Source: Arvicola amphibius
Taxonomy: Eukaryota > Chordata > Mammalia > Rodentia > Cricetidae
Direction of reading: 5' to 3'
Assembly: GCF_903992535.2 (NCBI RefSeq)
Contig: NC_052055.2
Location: 61,457,824 to 61,521,823 of the forward strand
Length of the DNA stretch: 64,000 nt
A program made the position numbers and the translations under genes. Each line of letters starts with the position of its first letter. Position 1 is the stretch's first letter. The notes under the pieces were generated by a model. The model made no database searches. It was not told the origin of the DNA and saw only the letters and a list, made by a program, of their open reading frames with translations. This document shows, piece by piece, positions 1-11,440 of this stretch.

Positions 1-67
1 TTATTTCAGGACATAAACTAGCTAGGCGGCCGGGAGCCGGGCAGGAATGCAGCCCACAGCTCCTTAC
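1..67. repeat. Unassigned fragment abutting L1
   Basis: The first 67 bases do not match the L1 that follows. Their GC-rich composition suggests the end of another dispersed element, possibly an LTR, cut by the window edge. Family not assigned. Confidence 0.3.
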
Positions 68-1350
68 TACAAAGTGGTGCTGGCATAACTGGATATCAAC
101 ATGTAGAAGAATGAAAATAGAGCCATATCTATCACCATGCACAAAACTCAAGTCCAAATGGATCAAAGACCGCAACATAAAGCCAGTCACACTGAACCTT
201 ATAGAAGAGAAAGGGGAAGTACACTTGAATGCATTGGCACAGGGAACCATTTCCTAAATATAACTTTCAGACACTGAAAGAAACAATAAATGGGACCTCC
301 TGAAACTGAAAAGCTTCTGTATAGCAAAGGACATGGTCTACAAGACAAAATGACAGCCTACAGAATGGGAAAAGATCTTCACTAATCCCACATCAGACAG
401 AGGGCTGATCTCCAAAATATACAAACAACTCAAGAAATTGGACACCAAAAGATCACATAATCCAATAAAAAAAATGGAGTACAGACCTAAACAGAGAACT
501 CTCAACAGAGGAATCTAAAATGGCTGAAAGACACTTAAGGAAATGTCTTTCTTAAGTCATCAGAGAAATGCAAATCAAAGCAACTCTGAGATTCCATCTT
601 ACACCTGAAAGAATGGCCAAGATCAAAAACACTGATGACAACTTATGCTGGAGAGGTTGTGGGGTAAAGGGAACACTTTTGCATTGCTGTTGGGAATGCA
701 AGCTGGTACAACCCCTTTGGATGTCAGTGTGGCAATTTCTCAGAAAGTCAGGAAACAACCTTCCTCAAGACCCAGCAATACCACTTTTGGATATATAGCC
801 AAAGGATGCTCAGTCGTGCCACAAGGACATGTGCTCAACTATGTTCATAGCAGCTTTGTTTGTCATAGCCAGAACCTGGAAACAACCTAAATGCCCTCTC
901 GACCAAAGAATGGATAAGGAAATGTGGTACAGTTACACAATGGAGTACTACACAGCAGAAAAAAAATAATGACAGCTTGAATTTTCCAGGAAAATGGATG
1001 GAGCTAGAAAACATTATTTTGAGTGAGGTAACCCAGACACAGAAAGACAATTATCACATGTAGTCACTCATGGGTGGTTTTTAAACATAAAGCATAGAAA
1101 ACCAACCTACAAACCACAATCCCAGAGAACTTAGACAACAATGAGGACACTAAGAGAGACTTACATAGATCTAATCTACATGGGAAGTAGAAAGTAGAAA
1201 AAGATAAGATCTCCTAAGTAAATTGGGAGCATGGGACCTTGGGGGAGGGTTGAAGGAGGGAGGGGAGAGGCAGGAAGGGGAGCAGAGAAAAATGTAGAGC
1301 TCAATAAATATCAATTTAAAAAGTTTTCCTTGGTACAAAAAAAAAAAAAG
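68..1350 (+). mobile_element. 5'-truncated L1: ORF2 C-terminus, 3' UTR and poly(A)
   Basis: The sequence matches, almost base for base over its first half, the L1 ORF2 C-terminal region found again at 47860-49180. After about 1040 it runs into a purine-rich L1 3' UTR, an AATAAA-containing end and an A-run at about 1338-1350. The ORF2 frame is interrupted by stops, so the copy is dead. It gives an uninterrupted reference for the nested insertion seen in the second L1. Confidence 0.9.
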
Positions 1351-1516
1351 ATTGCCCTGGAGATAAACTGCACCAACAGTTAACTCTCTCTCCTTTAGTT
1401 ACCTGCTAGCAAATTTCCTAACAAGATCTTTTGCAGTTGTACTTCACAGTCCAAGGGGTCATAGCAACCTTCAGAGTATACATATTTTGAACAGATGCTG
1501 CAATAATCCAAAATAA

Positions 1517-3010
1517 ATAGGGGCTAGAGAGTTTGTACAGTGGTTGAGAGCTCACACTGCTCTTATAGTTAGTTACCAACCTCCACATGGAGTCACAACC
1601 TCCTGTAACCTAGATTCCAGAGGTGCTGATACCCTCTTCTGGGCCCTGAGGGAACTACATGCCTATGGTGGGTATATAAACATACCTACAAGCACACATA
1701 AAATCAAAATAAATACATCTCTGGTTTTTGTTGATGTTTTGCTTTTATTTTGAGAAAGGATTTCCCTGTGTAGCCCTGGCTGTCCCGGAACTTACTATGT
1801 TGTCCAGGCTGGCCTCAAACTCAGAGATCTGCCTGCCTCTGCCTCCCAAGCCACCAAGCCATCATGCCTGGCTAATAAATCTTTCTATTATTATTATTTT
1901 AGGTTTTCTAGATAGAATTTTCCTATGTAACTCTGGCTGTCCTGGAACTTGATCTGTAGACCGGGCTCACATAGGAAACAACTGTCTGTAACTCCAGTTC
2001 CAGGGGCTCCAACATCCTCTTATGGTCTGTACAAGCACCGAGTATATAGTATACAGACATATATATATATATATAGGCAAAACACCCATACACATAAAAT
2101 AAAAATAAATAAATATATAGACACTAAAAGAAAGTGGTAGGTATGGTGGCTCCTGCAGCTGGCACTGGAGAGGCCGAGACAGGACAGTCTGGGGACAGTC
2201 TGGGGACAGTTGGTACCCTGCTTAAAATTAATCAACTAATTAAAGCTTTGTTTCATTTTGGTTTTTTGTTTTTGCTTTTGAGACAGAGTTTCTCTGTACA
2301 GCTCTGGCTGTCCTGGAACTCACTCTGTAGACCATTGTGGCCTAGAACTCAGAGATCTGCCTGCTCTGCCTCCTGAGTGCTGGGATTAAAGGCATGCACC
2401 ATCACACCTGGTAGCTAATTAATTTTTAAAGCCAGTCATTTCTGGGTGTAGTGGCAGATGGCTAAGACTTTGAGACTAGCCTGTCTACACTGCAAGTTCC
2501 AGACCAGCCAAGGTTACATACTGAGACCCTGTCCTCCCTCCTTCCCCCCGAAAAAAACAATATGGAGGACAGATGGCTCAGTGGTTAAAAGCATTGGCTG
2601 CTCTTTCAGTGGTCCTAGGTTTTATTTATCTGACACCTTTTTCTGAACTTTGTGGGCACTGTATGTACATGGTATACACACATACAAAATACCCATACAC
2701 ATAAAATCATATATGCACATATATATGTGCACACACACACACACACATACACACATCCTTCAGGCCTATGAGGCAAGTAGATTGCCAGCTGAAGTACTGC
2801 ACAGACCTGGCCAGATGTCTCAGAGGTGAAGAGCACTTACCTCTCTTTTCCAGGGGACATGGGTTTCGTTCCCAGTACCCACATCAGGCAACTCCAGTTT
2901 CAGGGAGTCCAAAGCCTTCTGGCCTCCAAAGGTACCCCCACACAAGTAGCACACATAAACTCCTGAAGCCTCACACACATACATATAAATAAAAATAATA
3001 AATAAAAATT
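1517..3010. repeat. SINE cluster (B1/B2) upstream of Mfsd5
   Basis: Individual copies read by eye: B2 plus strand 1517-1725; B1 minus 1735-1875; partial B1 minus 1903-1965 joined to a B2-like 3' part 1970-2125; B1 minus 2262-2415; degenerate B1 plus 2440-2545; B2 plus 2562-2715; (CA)n microsatellite about 2729-2757; B2-family plus 2806-3010. B2 copies are recognised by the 'gctcagtggttaagagca' A-box head and the AATAAA-rich tail; B1 by the inverted 'gtgctgggattaaaggc' core. Confidence 0.8.
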
Positions 3011-3329
3011 TAAATGACAAGTGCATATACTCAGAGAATGGGTATATAATAATTAGTTGATAAATATTAACTGTTAACTTGGACCAGGACTTTCTATAGT
3101 AATTTACATGGCTTAAATTATGAATTCATTTGAAAACTATCTGTGAATAATTATAGAGTATTTATTACATTACCAATGGTTGCTTTAGGTATTGGGAATA
3201 TAGATGGAGAAAAGAAATATAAAGCTATAGGGAGAAGAAGTAACAAATAACACACAAATAGAAAATTCAGTCCACCAGATGGTGTTAAATGCTATGGCGA
3301 GAAAGAAGAAAGAAGGAAAGCAGAGCATG

Positions 3330-3905
3330 GGGCTGGCAGTGCTGAATGAAATCCAAGGACTTGGGAGGTGGAGGCGTGAGGATGGAAGCTCAAGATTAAT
3401 TCTGACTACATACTGAACGGAAGGCCAGCCTGGACTACAGAGTGGGTTTCATGACAGTCAGGGCTGTTACACAGAGAAATTCTGTCTCAATAAAACCAAA
3501 ATAATAAGAATAATACATTTTTTTAAAAGTATTGACTTTTTTATGGGTATGCATGTGAGCCTAAGTGATTGCATGGGTACTACTCTTCTGCAGATACTGT
3601 TACACGTCAGAATAGGCCAGTCAGATCCCCTGGAGCTGGAGGTACAGGGAGTTCTGAATCACGTACTGGGAACCAAATTCTAGTCCTCTGCAAGAGCAGC
3701 AAGTGCTCTTAATCCGTTAATCTCTGAGCATTCTCTCTAGCTAATAATAATAATTACTATTATTAATTTATTTTTTGAGACAGGATCTCATTCTAGTCCT
3801 GGAACTTACTATGTAACCCAAGTTGGTCTTAAACTCTCAGTAATTCTCCTGCCTCAGCCTTCCAAGTACAAGTATTATATGAGCCACCATATCATGGTAG
3901 GAAGT
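3330..3905. repeat. SINE cluster: B1 (+), B3/B2 (-), B1 (-)
   Basis: A diverged B1 on the plus strand at about 3330-3500, a B3/B2-type element on the minus strand at about 3530-3750 and a B1 on the minus strand at about 3770-3905. The stretch 3010-3330 between the clusters is AT-rich with nothing recognised. Confidence 0.7.
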
Positions 3906-4690
3906 CTTCTCTAATAACATGACATTTGAAAAGAAAACTGGAGGCGGTAAAAAAAAAAAAAGGTAAATATCTTGTCGCTGAACCTTGCAGGAAGCAGTGT
4001 GCAGAGGCCCAGGTGGGAGGAGGTGTAGACAGAGCAGTAGGCAGGGTGATAGAGTATTTCACGGCTGTTTTAATTTTCTCTGTGTCAGGCAGAGGCAGGT
4101 GGATCTATGGAAGTAGCAAGAAGCCCCGGGACAGATGCATCTGTACACCATTAGAAAGATTTGACTTCCATCCTCAGTGAAAAGGCAAGCCACTGGAGGG
4201 TCTCCAGGGCATAATATTGAGGCTGAAGAAATATTAACAAACATCCCAAGATAGAGCAGTTCCTAGGAAGCAGGAAGTGGGAGTTGAGTTCAAGGACTCA
4301 CAGATAGTTTTTTACTCTATGCTGCCACTGAACGTTTAGCCTTCCTCATTTGGGCACTGCTCTCCTATGAGATCACACAAAGAAAGTGGTACTGGAGGGA
4401 AGGAGAAGTAAGGAAGCTTGGCTAAGCTAGTAAAGTGAAGGGTAAACCTGGAACCTCAATCTACGTGCAGCCGGAGTCCAAGTTCTTTACACCACACCGC
4501 CTCCCTCAGGTGTCTGGACAACACTGACTGCTGGCCGGGAGGTCATTATCGGAGATGCAAACCCTGGATAGCCTCGGTTTAGGGCAGCGGAGTTCATTAG
4601 CGAGCAGCAGCCGCTGGCTCGGAGGGACTGCCGGCCTCCTTCCGAGGTACCGCGTGGAGGAAAACAGACAAAATACGTTTTCATCTGGGA
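3906..4690. other. Unannotated upstream sequence
   Basis: No repeat family or conserved exon recognised before the CpG-rich Mfsd5 promoter. A long minus-strand open frame over 4487-5395 is a by-product of GC-rich sequence. Confidence 0.4.
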
Positions 4691-4779
4691 TGACCCCGCG
4701 GGTATCCGCGACGTGGAGGAGTCAATGGCACCGGACACAACGCCACCAGAAGCCGCCGGCCTCTTCGCTAACCCCTTCC

Positions 4780-5019
4780 CCACTGCTCTTCGGCTCCAGG
4801 GCGGGGGCAGGATAGAGGGGCGGGGCTTCGGCGTCGCGCCCCCGTCACGTGACGGGGCCATCATGGCGGCGGCCACGGGCCAGCCCGGCTCCCGGAAGCA
4901 GGCTGTGAGGGGCGGGCGCGCTGCTGGAACCCGAACGGAGCCGGAGCCAGTGCGGGGAGGGCGGCCCGGCGGCCTGGAGCCGGACGTGTCCGGAGCGTCC
5001 CCGCAGACCGGGGCAGCAG
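4780..5019 (+). promoter_or_regulatory. Mfsd5: Mfsd5 CpG-island promoter and non-coding first exon
   Basis: CpG-rich block with a GC box (GGGGCGGGGC, 4817-4826), a perfect palindromic E-box GTCACGTGAC at 4844-4853 of the kind bound by USF/TFE factors, and a YY1-like GCCATCATGGCGGC at 4857-4870. No TATA box. The first exon ends at 5019 on a good donor (CAG|GTGAG) that pairs with the acceptor at 5569-5570. The transcription start was not determined; a position between about 4800 and 4870 is inferred. Confidence 0.7.
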
Positions 5020-5588
5020 GTGAGACGGAGGCCGGGCGAAGCGCCAGCGGGTGAGGGGACGCTAGGCTGGGGCTAGGGGGCGCAGGGGGTTCGTGTGACC
5101 CAGAGTCGGGGGAACCTGCCATGCACGCGCGTGACCGTGAAGCACTTGGGGAGGCCCGCGCGGGCGGAAGGGATGCTCGGGTTGGGTGTGGAGACACCGA
5201 GCTCCAAAACTGGCTCGTCAGTGAGAATGGGAGGTAACAGAAGAAATGTACAGGAGCTATCATGGAGAAGGGCAGCAGCCCCTTTAGAACCTGCGGGACC
5301 GGGATTACTGAAAGGAGTCCCACTTTGCAGTAGTGCCAGGCCAGGGTGGGGCGAGTGCTCTGGCCTCTCCCCCATCTCCCTCTTTCCTGCCCCACAGAGT
5401 CCTAGGAGACAACCACTCCTCCCACCCACCCGACTGGTCTCTCCGGTCTGAGCTCTGGGGGAGTGGAACTGACACGGAGTTGGGTGGAGCTGCCTTCTGC
5501 TTAGACACCCAACCCCTTGCCTGTGCCACCTAGATTATGGATGTGACTATGACCAACGTTCTCTCCCCAGGTCGTCCGGGGGCCCACC

Positions 5589-6942
5589 ATGCTGGTGACT
5601 GCCTATTTGTCTTTCGTGGGCCTCCTGGCCTCCTGCCTGGGCCTGGAGCTGTCAAGATGCCGAGCCAAGCCCCCTGGAAGGGCTTGCAGCAACCCTTCCT
5701 TCCTTCAGTTTCAACTAGACTTTTATCAAGTCTACTTTCTGGCCCTGGCAGCGGATTGGCTCCAAGCCCCCTACCTGTATAAACTCTATCAGCATTACCA
5801 CTTCCTGGAGGGTCAGATTGCCATCCTCTACGTTTGTGGTCTTGCCTCCACAGTCCTCTTTGGCCTGGTGGCCTCCTCCCTCGTGGATTGGCTGGGTCGT
5901 AAGAAGTCTTGTGTCCTTTTCTCCCTGACTTACTCTCTGTGTTGCTTAACCAAGCTCTCTCAAGACTACTTTGTGCTGCTGGTGGGCCGAGCCCTTGGTG
6001 GGCTGTCAACTGCTCTGCTCTTCTCAGCCTTTGAGGCCTGGTACATCCATGAGCATGTGGAGCGTCATGACTTCCCTGCCGAGTGGATCCCAGCTACCTT
6101 TGCCCGAGCCGCCTTCTGGAACCATGTGCTGGCTGTGGCAGCAGGTGTGGCAGCTGAGGCTGTGGCTAGTTGGATGGGACTGGGGCCTGTGGCACCCTTT
6201 GTGGCTGCTATTCCTCTTCTGGCTCTGGCAGGGGCCTTGGCCCTTCGCAACTGGGGAGAGAATTACGACCGTCAGCGTGCCTTCTCCAAGACCTGTGCTG
6301 GAGGCCTGCGCTGCCTCCTGTCTGACCGCCGCGTGTTGCTGCTGGGCACCATACAAGCCCTGTTTGAGAGTGTCATTTTCATCTTTGTCTTCCTCTGGAC
6401 ACCTGTGCTGGACCCACACGGGGCCCCACTGGGCGTTGTGTTCTCCAGCTTCATGGCTGCCAGTCTGCTGGGTTCTTCCCTGTACCGCATCGCTACCTCC
6501 AAGAGGTACCACCTTCAACCCATGCACCTACTTTCCCTTGCTGTCCTCATTGTCGTCTTCTCTCTCTTTATGTTGACTTTTTCTACCAGCCCTGGCCAAG
6601 AAAATCCCGTGGAATCCTTCATTGCTTTTCTACTTATTGAGTTGGCCTGTGGGCTCTACTTCCCCAGCATGAGCTTCCTTCGAAGAAAGGTGATCCCAGA
6701 GACAGAGCAGGCTGGTGTTCTCAACTGGTTCCGAGTGCCCCTGCACTTATTGGCCTGTCTGGGGCTCCTTGTCCTCCATGACAGTGATCGAAAAAACGGG
6801 CACTAGGAATATGTTCAGCATCTGTTCTGCCGTCATGGTGATGGCTCTGTTGGCAGTAGTGGGACTCTTCACGGTGGTGAGACATGATGCCGAGTTGCGG
6901 GTGCCCTCGCCCACGGGGGAGCCCTATGCCCCCGAGCTTTGA
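5589..6942 (+). CDS. Mfsd5: Molybdate-anion transporter (major facilitator superfamily domain-containing 5), frameshifted in this sequence
   Basis: Polytopic membrane protein of the major facilitator superfamily; the human protein is described as a molybdate-anion transporter. The start in MLVTAYLSFVGLLAS lies 19 bases into exon 2 (acceptor ends 5570), and the whole CDS sits in one exon. A long series of hydrophobic segments fits about 12 helices, and the motif-A-like loop DWLGRKK follows the second or third helix. The frame matches human MFSD5 for 402 codons. It then meets a run of six A at 6791-6796, where the conserved frame needs five, and stops at 6804-6806. One base over, the conserved C-terminus (from TGTRNMFSIC) continues to the normal stop at 6940-6942. 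Without the extra A the protein is 450 residues, the human length. A sequencing or assembly error is the likeliest cause; a real allele cannot be excluded. Confidence 0.95.
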
Positions 6943-7125
6943 AGCTTCCAGGACAAGGGGTCAGGGATGGACTCTTGAATCCCACCTGCCCTGCTGTACG
7001 ACTCACTTTGTGACTCTGTCCTGCAGCCCCTCTTGCCAGTGCTTTTATTGGAAAGGACATGGGGGTGATGGACTAGAAAGGTGCCAAAAGTTGACTGTGT
7101 TATCCTTTCCTCCTCGCCGTATAAA

Positions 7126-7131
7126 AATAAA
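7126..7131 (+). terminator. Mfsd5: Mfsd5 poly(A) signal
   Basis: AATAAA about 184 bases after the conserved stop codon, giving a short 3' UTR ending near 7150. Confidence 0.85.
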
Positions 7132-7149
7132 CACTTTTAATGGAACATT

Positions 7150-8600
7150 GATTTGATTTTCTGTACCCACCTCAGTTTCTGGTGAGGAGGCAACTGGAGA
7201 TTTTGGGGTAGACGTGGGATTACTAGCAAACACTCGCTATTCCTGACATCTTCAAGTCTGTCTCCAGTCAACCAGAACTGTGAAGTGCTTCTCAGCAGAA
7301 CAGGGCAGAAATCCTCCATCCTCTTGACTGGGCCAGGGGCCCTCCCCAGTGGTCCACATGCAGGGGAAGATGAACTCTTGAAGCTGGGGTCACAGGCATG
7401 TGCAGGAGATCTGAACTCTAGTCCTCATGATTATGCATGCAGTGAGTGCTTTAACCACTGAGCCATCTCGAACTGCGAAGGGGAAGATGGTCGTTGAGCA
7501 TCTGGTCACTGCTCTGCATATCAGGCCAATGAACAAAGATTCCCGAGGTTTGGGCTACTGTACTGCAGTGACTGCCCCGTTAGAATAAACTAAGTTCTTT
7601 CCTGTAGGAATAAGTTTCCCATTCTGAACATGCATGCCTGCCTGCCTTCTACTTTGTGGCTACAAATGCCCCATTTGTCCAGGGCCATGTAGGCATATAG
7701 GTCCTGTGTCCCTTCTTGGAACATAAGCAAAGGGCCACCAAGAAGAGAGTGGAAAGGGCTGAGGGACAGGGACGTCTTGTGTGTACCTGGTTCTTCCCCA
7801 CCCAGCCTGGGTGAAGGCTAGCAAGTCATCAGGGCAGGAAATCGTACCAGTGGGAACAGCAGTTTTGTGGGCCCCTCCCTGCCTCGCCTCTGATTGTATC
7901 TGTCTTTCCTCCTCCCAGCAGAACCTGGGCTTCTCAAGGGAAATGGAGGCTACTTTAAAAAGGGTGGGGATGGAGGGAGAGTGCCTCAAGGGTGTGTCCT
8001 GGAATGTGCTTGAGATGGGCATGGGGGACCCACATGTTCTGGAAAGGAATTAATTACTTTTCCTTGGGTCTTAGAAGAATTCAGGATGTTCCGAATCCTG
8101 TAAGTACCAGCTTGTGTGAAGAAATAGCTTAAGCTGATGGTGGAGTTTCTGCAGCAGGGGGCTGGGGAAATGGACCAAAGGCCCAAATGCCCACTCAGCA
8201 GAAAAAGGCAATGTCTTCCCACCTAGGCCGTGGAAGTTGAGGGTAAGTACAAAAGCAGATACCATCATCATCACCCCCCGCTCTGCCCCCATCATCTTAA
8301 GGCTAAAGAAAGTCTGTTGCAATAATTTAACTCCTCTTTCTGCCCGTTGAGCTGGACCATGATGCATTTTATAGTTATCTGTAGACATTCTGTCTTTTCC
8401 TGTCATATTGTGATCTCTTGAGGGCAGGAGGAAAACGTCTCATTCACTCGAGCCTCCCCATATATGCATACAAGTAGGTGCTTTGCCCGTGCCCATGCCC
8501 AGTGTGTGTCTGGAGAAGAAGGAGTTTACCTCCCATATATCTAGTCAAGAGTGGCTCATGCAGAAACCTATTAGAATACAGAGACTCTAGAGCTTAGTTC
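7150..8600. other. Mostly unique intergenic sequence
   Basis: Apart from a diverged minus-strand B2/B3-like remnant at about 7330-7475, ending in the typical 'ccactgagccatct', I recognise no repeat, exon or RNA gene here. Confidence 0.5.
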
Positions 8601-8602
8601 AT

Positions 8603-10565
8603 GTTTGTTGTTTGGTTTTGTTTGTTGTTGTTGGTTTCTGTTTTTGAGACAGGGGTCTCACTGTGCAGTCCTGTCTGGCCTGAACCTGAATCTATAGAGC
8701 AGCGTCGCCATGAAGTCTCAGGTGTCTGCCTGGAATTACAGATGTCCATGCCTAGCTAGTGGCTTGTTTTATAAATGACAGTAGTACTTACTGACACAGC
8801 TATGATGGGGGTTGGGCTCATTTTTTAAAAATTTATTTATTCTTATTTTATATACATTGGAGCTTTGCCATGGGTGTTGGCTCCCCTGGAACTGGAGTTA
8901 CAGACAGTTGTTAGCTGCCATGTGGTTGCTGGGAATTGAACCCAGGTCCTCTGGAAGAGCAGTCAGTGCTCTTAACCACTGGGCCATCTCTCTAGCCCCT
9001 GGGCTTATATTTTTAAATGATAAGAAAGTAAGGGAAAGGGAGACTAGGAAGTTCCTTTGCTTTTGGGTCAGGTCTAGTTTATTCTTCCCTGTTCCACGGG
9101 AAGCTCTTAGGGCAGCTTAGAGTTGTTGCTATCACTGTAAACATTTTTTTAACTGAGTCCCTACTATGTGCTGTGCATTGTATTGCTAGTGATTTTATTT
9201 TCTAAACTTGAGAGGAAAATCCATGTAAATGGAGTACTTGACTAACAAAGCCAGGCAGTGGTGGCCACACCTTTAATTCTGGAAGGCAGAGGCAGACTGA
9301 TCTCTGTTAGTTTGAGGCCAGCCTCATCTACAGAGTGAGTTCCAGGACAGGTTCCAAAGCTATACAGAGAAACCCTGTCTTGGGGGGAAAAGAAGTCATG
9401 TAACGAGTGTAAACAGATTAAAGCTTGCTTCTTGTTACCAGCCCAGTCGGTGACCCTGCCGGGAGACACACACTGTTCATGTCCATGGGTTTTCACCTGC
9501 TTGGGTTTTAGTCTCCAGCCTTGCTCTTCATCCCCAGCCCCCAGAGATAGACCAGGGTGACAGCTTTTAGGCTCTGCGATCCGATCTGTAAAAATAGTTC
9601 ATATGTAGACATTGATAGGCACGCTGTTTGAGGCTGTAGTTAGTTAACGCCCTTTGCATGGGTGTTCAAGCCTGTACTCCCAAAACTTGGGAAGCTGAGC
9701 ATTAGGAGCAAAAGCACAAGGTCACGCTAAAGCTGCATAACAAAAATTTTTTTAAAGATTTATTTATTTATTATGTATACAACATTCTGCCTCCATGTAT
9801 GCCCGCATGCCAGAGGAGCGCGCTAGATCTCAGTACAGATGGTTGTGAGCCACCATGTGGTTGATGGGAATTGAACTCAGAACCTCCAGAAGAGCAGCCA
9901 GTGCTCTTAACCTCTGAGCCATCTCTCCAGCCTGCTGTATAACAAATTTCAAGGTAACCTGGGTTACACAGCAAGACCCTTACTCAAAAGAAAAAAGAAA
10001 AAAGAAAAAATCTTAGGGATGGAGAGATGGCTCAGTGGTTAAGAGCATAGCATTGCCTGCTCTTCCAAAGGTCCTGAGTTCAATTCCCAGCAACCACATG
10101 GTGGCTCACAACCATCTGTAATGAGGTCTGGTGCCCTCTTTGTGGCCTGCAGGCATACACACAGACAGAATATTGTATATATAATAAATAAATAAGTAAA
10201 TATTTTTTTTTAAAAAAAAGAAAATCTTAGGTGGGGCTGGAGAGATGACTCAGAGTTAAGGCTCCTCTTCCAGAGGTCCTGAGTTCAATTTCCAGAAACC
10301 ACATGGCTGCTCACAACCAGCTATAATGAGATTTAATGCCTTCTTCTGGCATGCAGGTATACATGCAGACAGAACACTGTATACATAATAAATAAATGTT
10401 TGAAAAAAATCAAATAATAAGTTAAAAAAACCTTAGGAGAGTAGCACAAGTCTACAATCCCAGCCCTCAGGAGGTGTGGATAGGAGGGTCAGGAGTTCAA
10501 GGCCATCTTTAGCTATAAAGCAAGTTGAAGGCCAGCCTGGGCTACTTGAGACCTTCTCTCAAAAC
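8603..10565. repeat. SINE cluster between Mfsd5 and Espl1 (first block)
   Basis: B1 minus 8603-8765; B2/B3 minus 8822-9000; B1 plus 9243-9400; B1-like plus 9650-9745; B2 minus 9752-9937; B2 plus 10015-10210; B2 plus 10232-10405; B1 plus 10433-10565. The two adjacent plus-strand B2 copies at 10015 and 10232 have independent A-rich tails, so they are separate insertions. Confidence 0.8.
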
Positions 10566-10611
10566 AACAGCAATAACAACAAAATAATAGCATCCAGACC
10601 CAGCTCTCTGG

Positions 10612-10785
10612 TCCAGATCTGGTTCCTCTGTTTCCTATCTCAGTTTCCTTATCTGTGAAATGGGAACGACAACATGGTTTCTACCCTAGGGCTCGTAGGA
10701 AAACTAAATGAATTGCTGTGCTTAAGCCTGCAGATAGCACTTGGCCCGCATTTTAAGTACTGCATAAGTGTTTGATTATCTTTTC
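10612..10785 (+). repeat. MIR (ancient mammalian SINE)
   Basis: Contains the diagnostic core 'cagtttccttatctgtgaaatgg' region followed by 'aaactaaatgaattg' and the 'gcacttggcc' segment of the MIR 3' half. It predates the rodent SINEs around it. A B4/RSINE-like minus-strand fragment follows at about 10790-10868. Confidence 0.8.
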
Positions 10786-10869
10786 CAGTGCCGGAGTCTG
10801 AACCCAGGGCTTTACACATACTGACGTCCTGAGCAAGTGCCCTGCTACTGAACTGCACCCCCAGCCTTA

Positions 10870-11440
10870 GCTGTTTGTTTTTACATTTTAGTTTTCAACT
10901 TTTCTAATACAACTGCATTTCTCATGCTTGGGGAATGGGAGTGAATGGGTGGGCTGTGAGGGATGCAGAGCTTCCAGCCTGTTCCAAGGGCTGGGGGATT
11001 CCCAGCAGTGTTTACTCTTGGTCCCAGCCCAGATGGAAGAATCAGGCTATCCAAGTGACCTTCTGCCTTGGGTGTATGTGTGCAGCTGAGTCTCAGTATA
11101 TTCCACTTGAATCCTTTCCTCTTCCTCAAGTGGGAAGGTCAGCTTGGGGTCAGACTTGATACCAACCACAATCTTCCCTCTAGAACCTTTGCTCATTTTC
11201 ACACAGCCAGACACATAATGCTTTTCTATGGCTTTTAAATGGTCCTGAGGAGAGAAGAGGAGCGTCTCACAGAACCACGTGGACAAAGAAGGAGTGTCGG
11301 TTCCAAGGCCTGGTTGACGGTGTTCTTAGCTCAAAGGCGTGCGTCCCATTTCCCATTGCTCTTCTCATAACTTAACCCTGTGATTATCCTTCGCCTCCCG
11401 CCCCCCATCTCTCTCTGTCTCCATTCTCCTCTCTTTTATT
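10870..11440. other. Unrecognised intergenic segment
   Basis: Non-repeat sequence with a short minus-strand open frame (11047-11286). I do not recognise its product and see no conserved motif, initiation context or splice structure, so no gene is called. Confidence 0.4.

Noticed and set aside
4487..5395. 302-codon open frame on the minus strand over the Mfsd5 promoter
   Set aside because: Low-complexity Pro/Ser/Arg composition from a CpG island, no family resemblance, and it lies antisense to exon 1 and its donor.
11047..11286. 79-codon minus-strand frame as a small gene
   Set aside because: No recognised domain, splice support or upstream promoter; a chance frame is equally likely.
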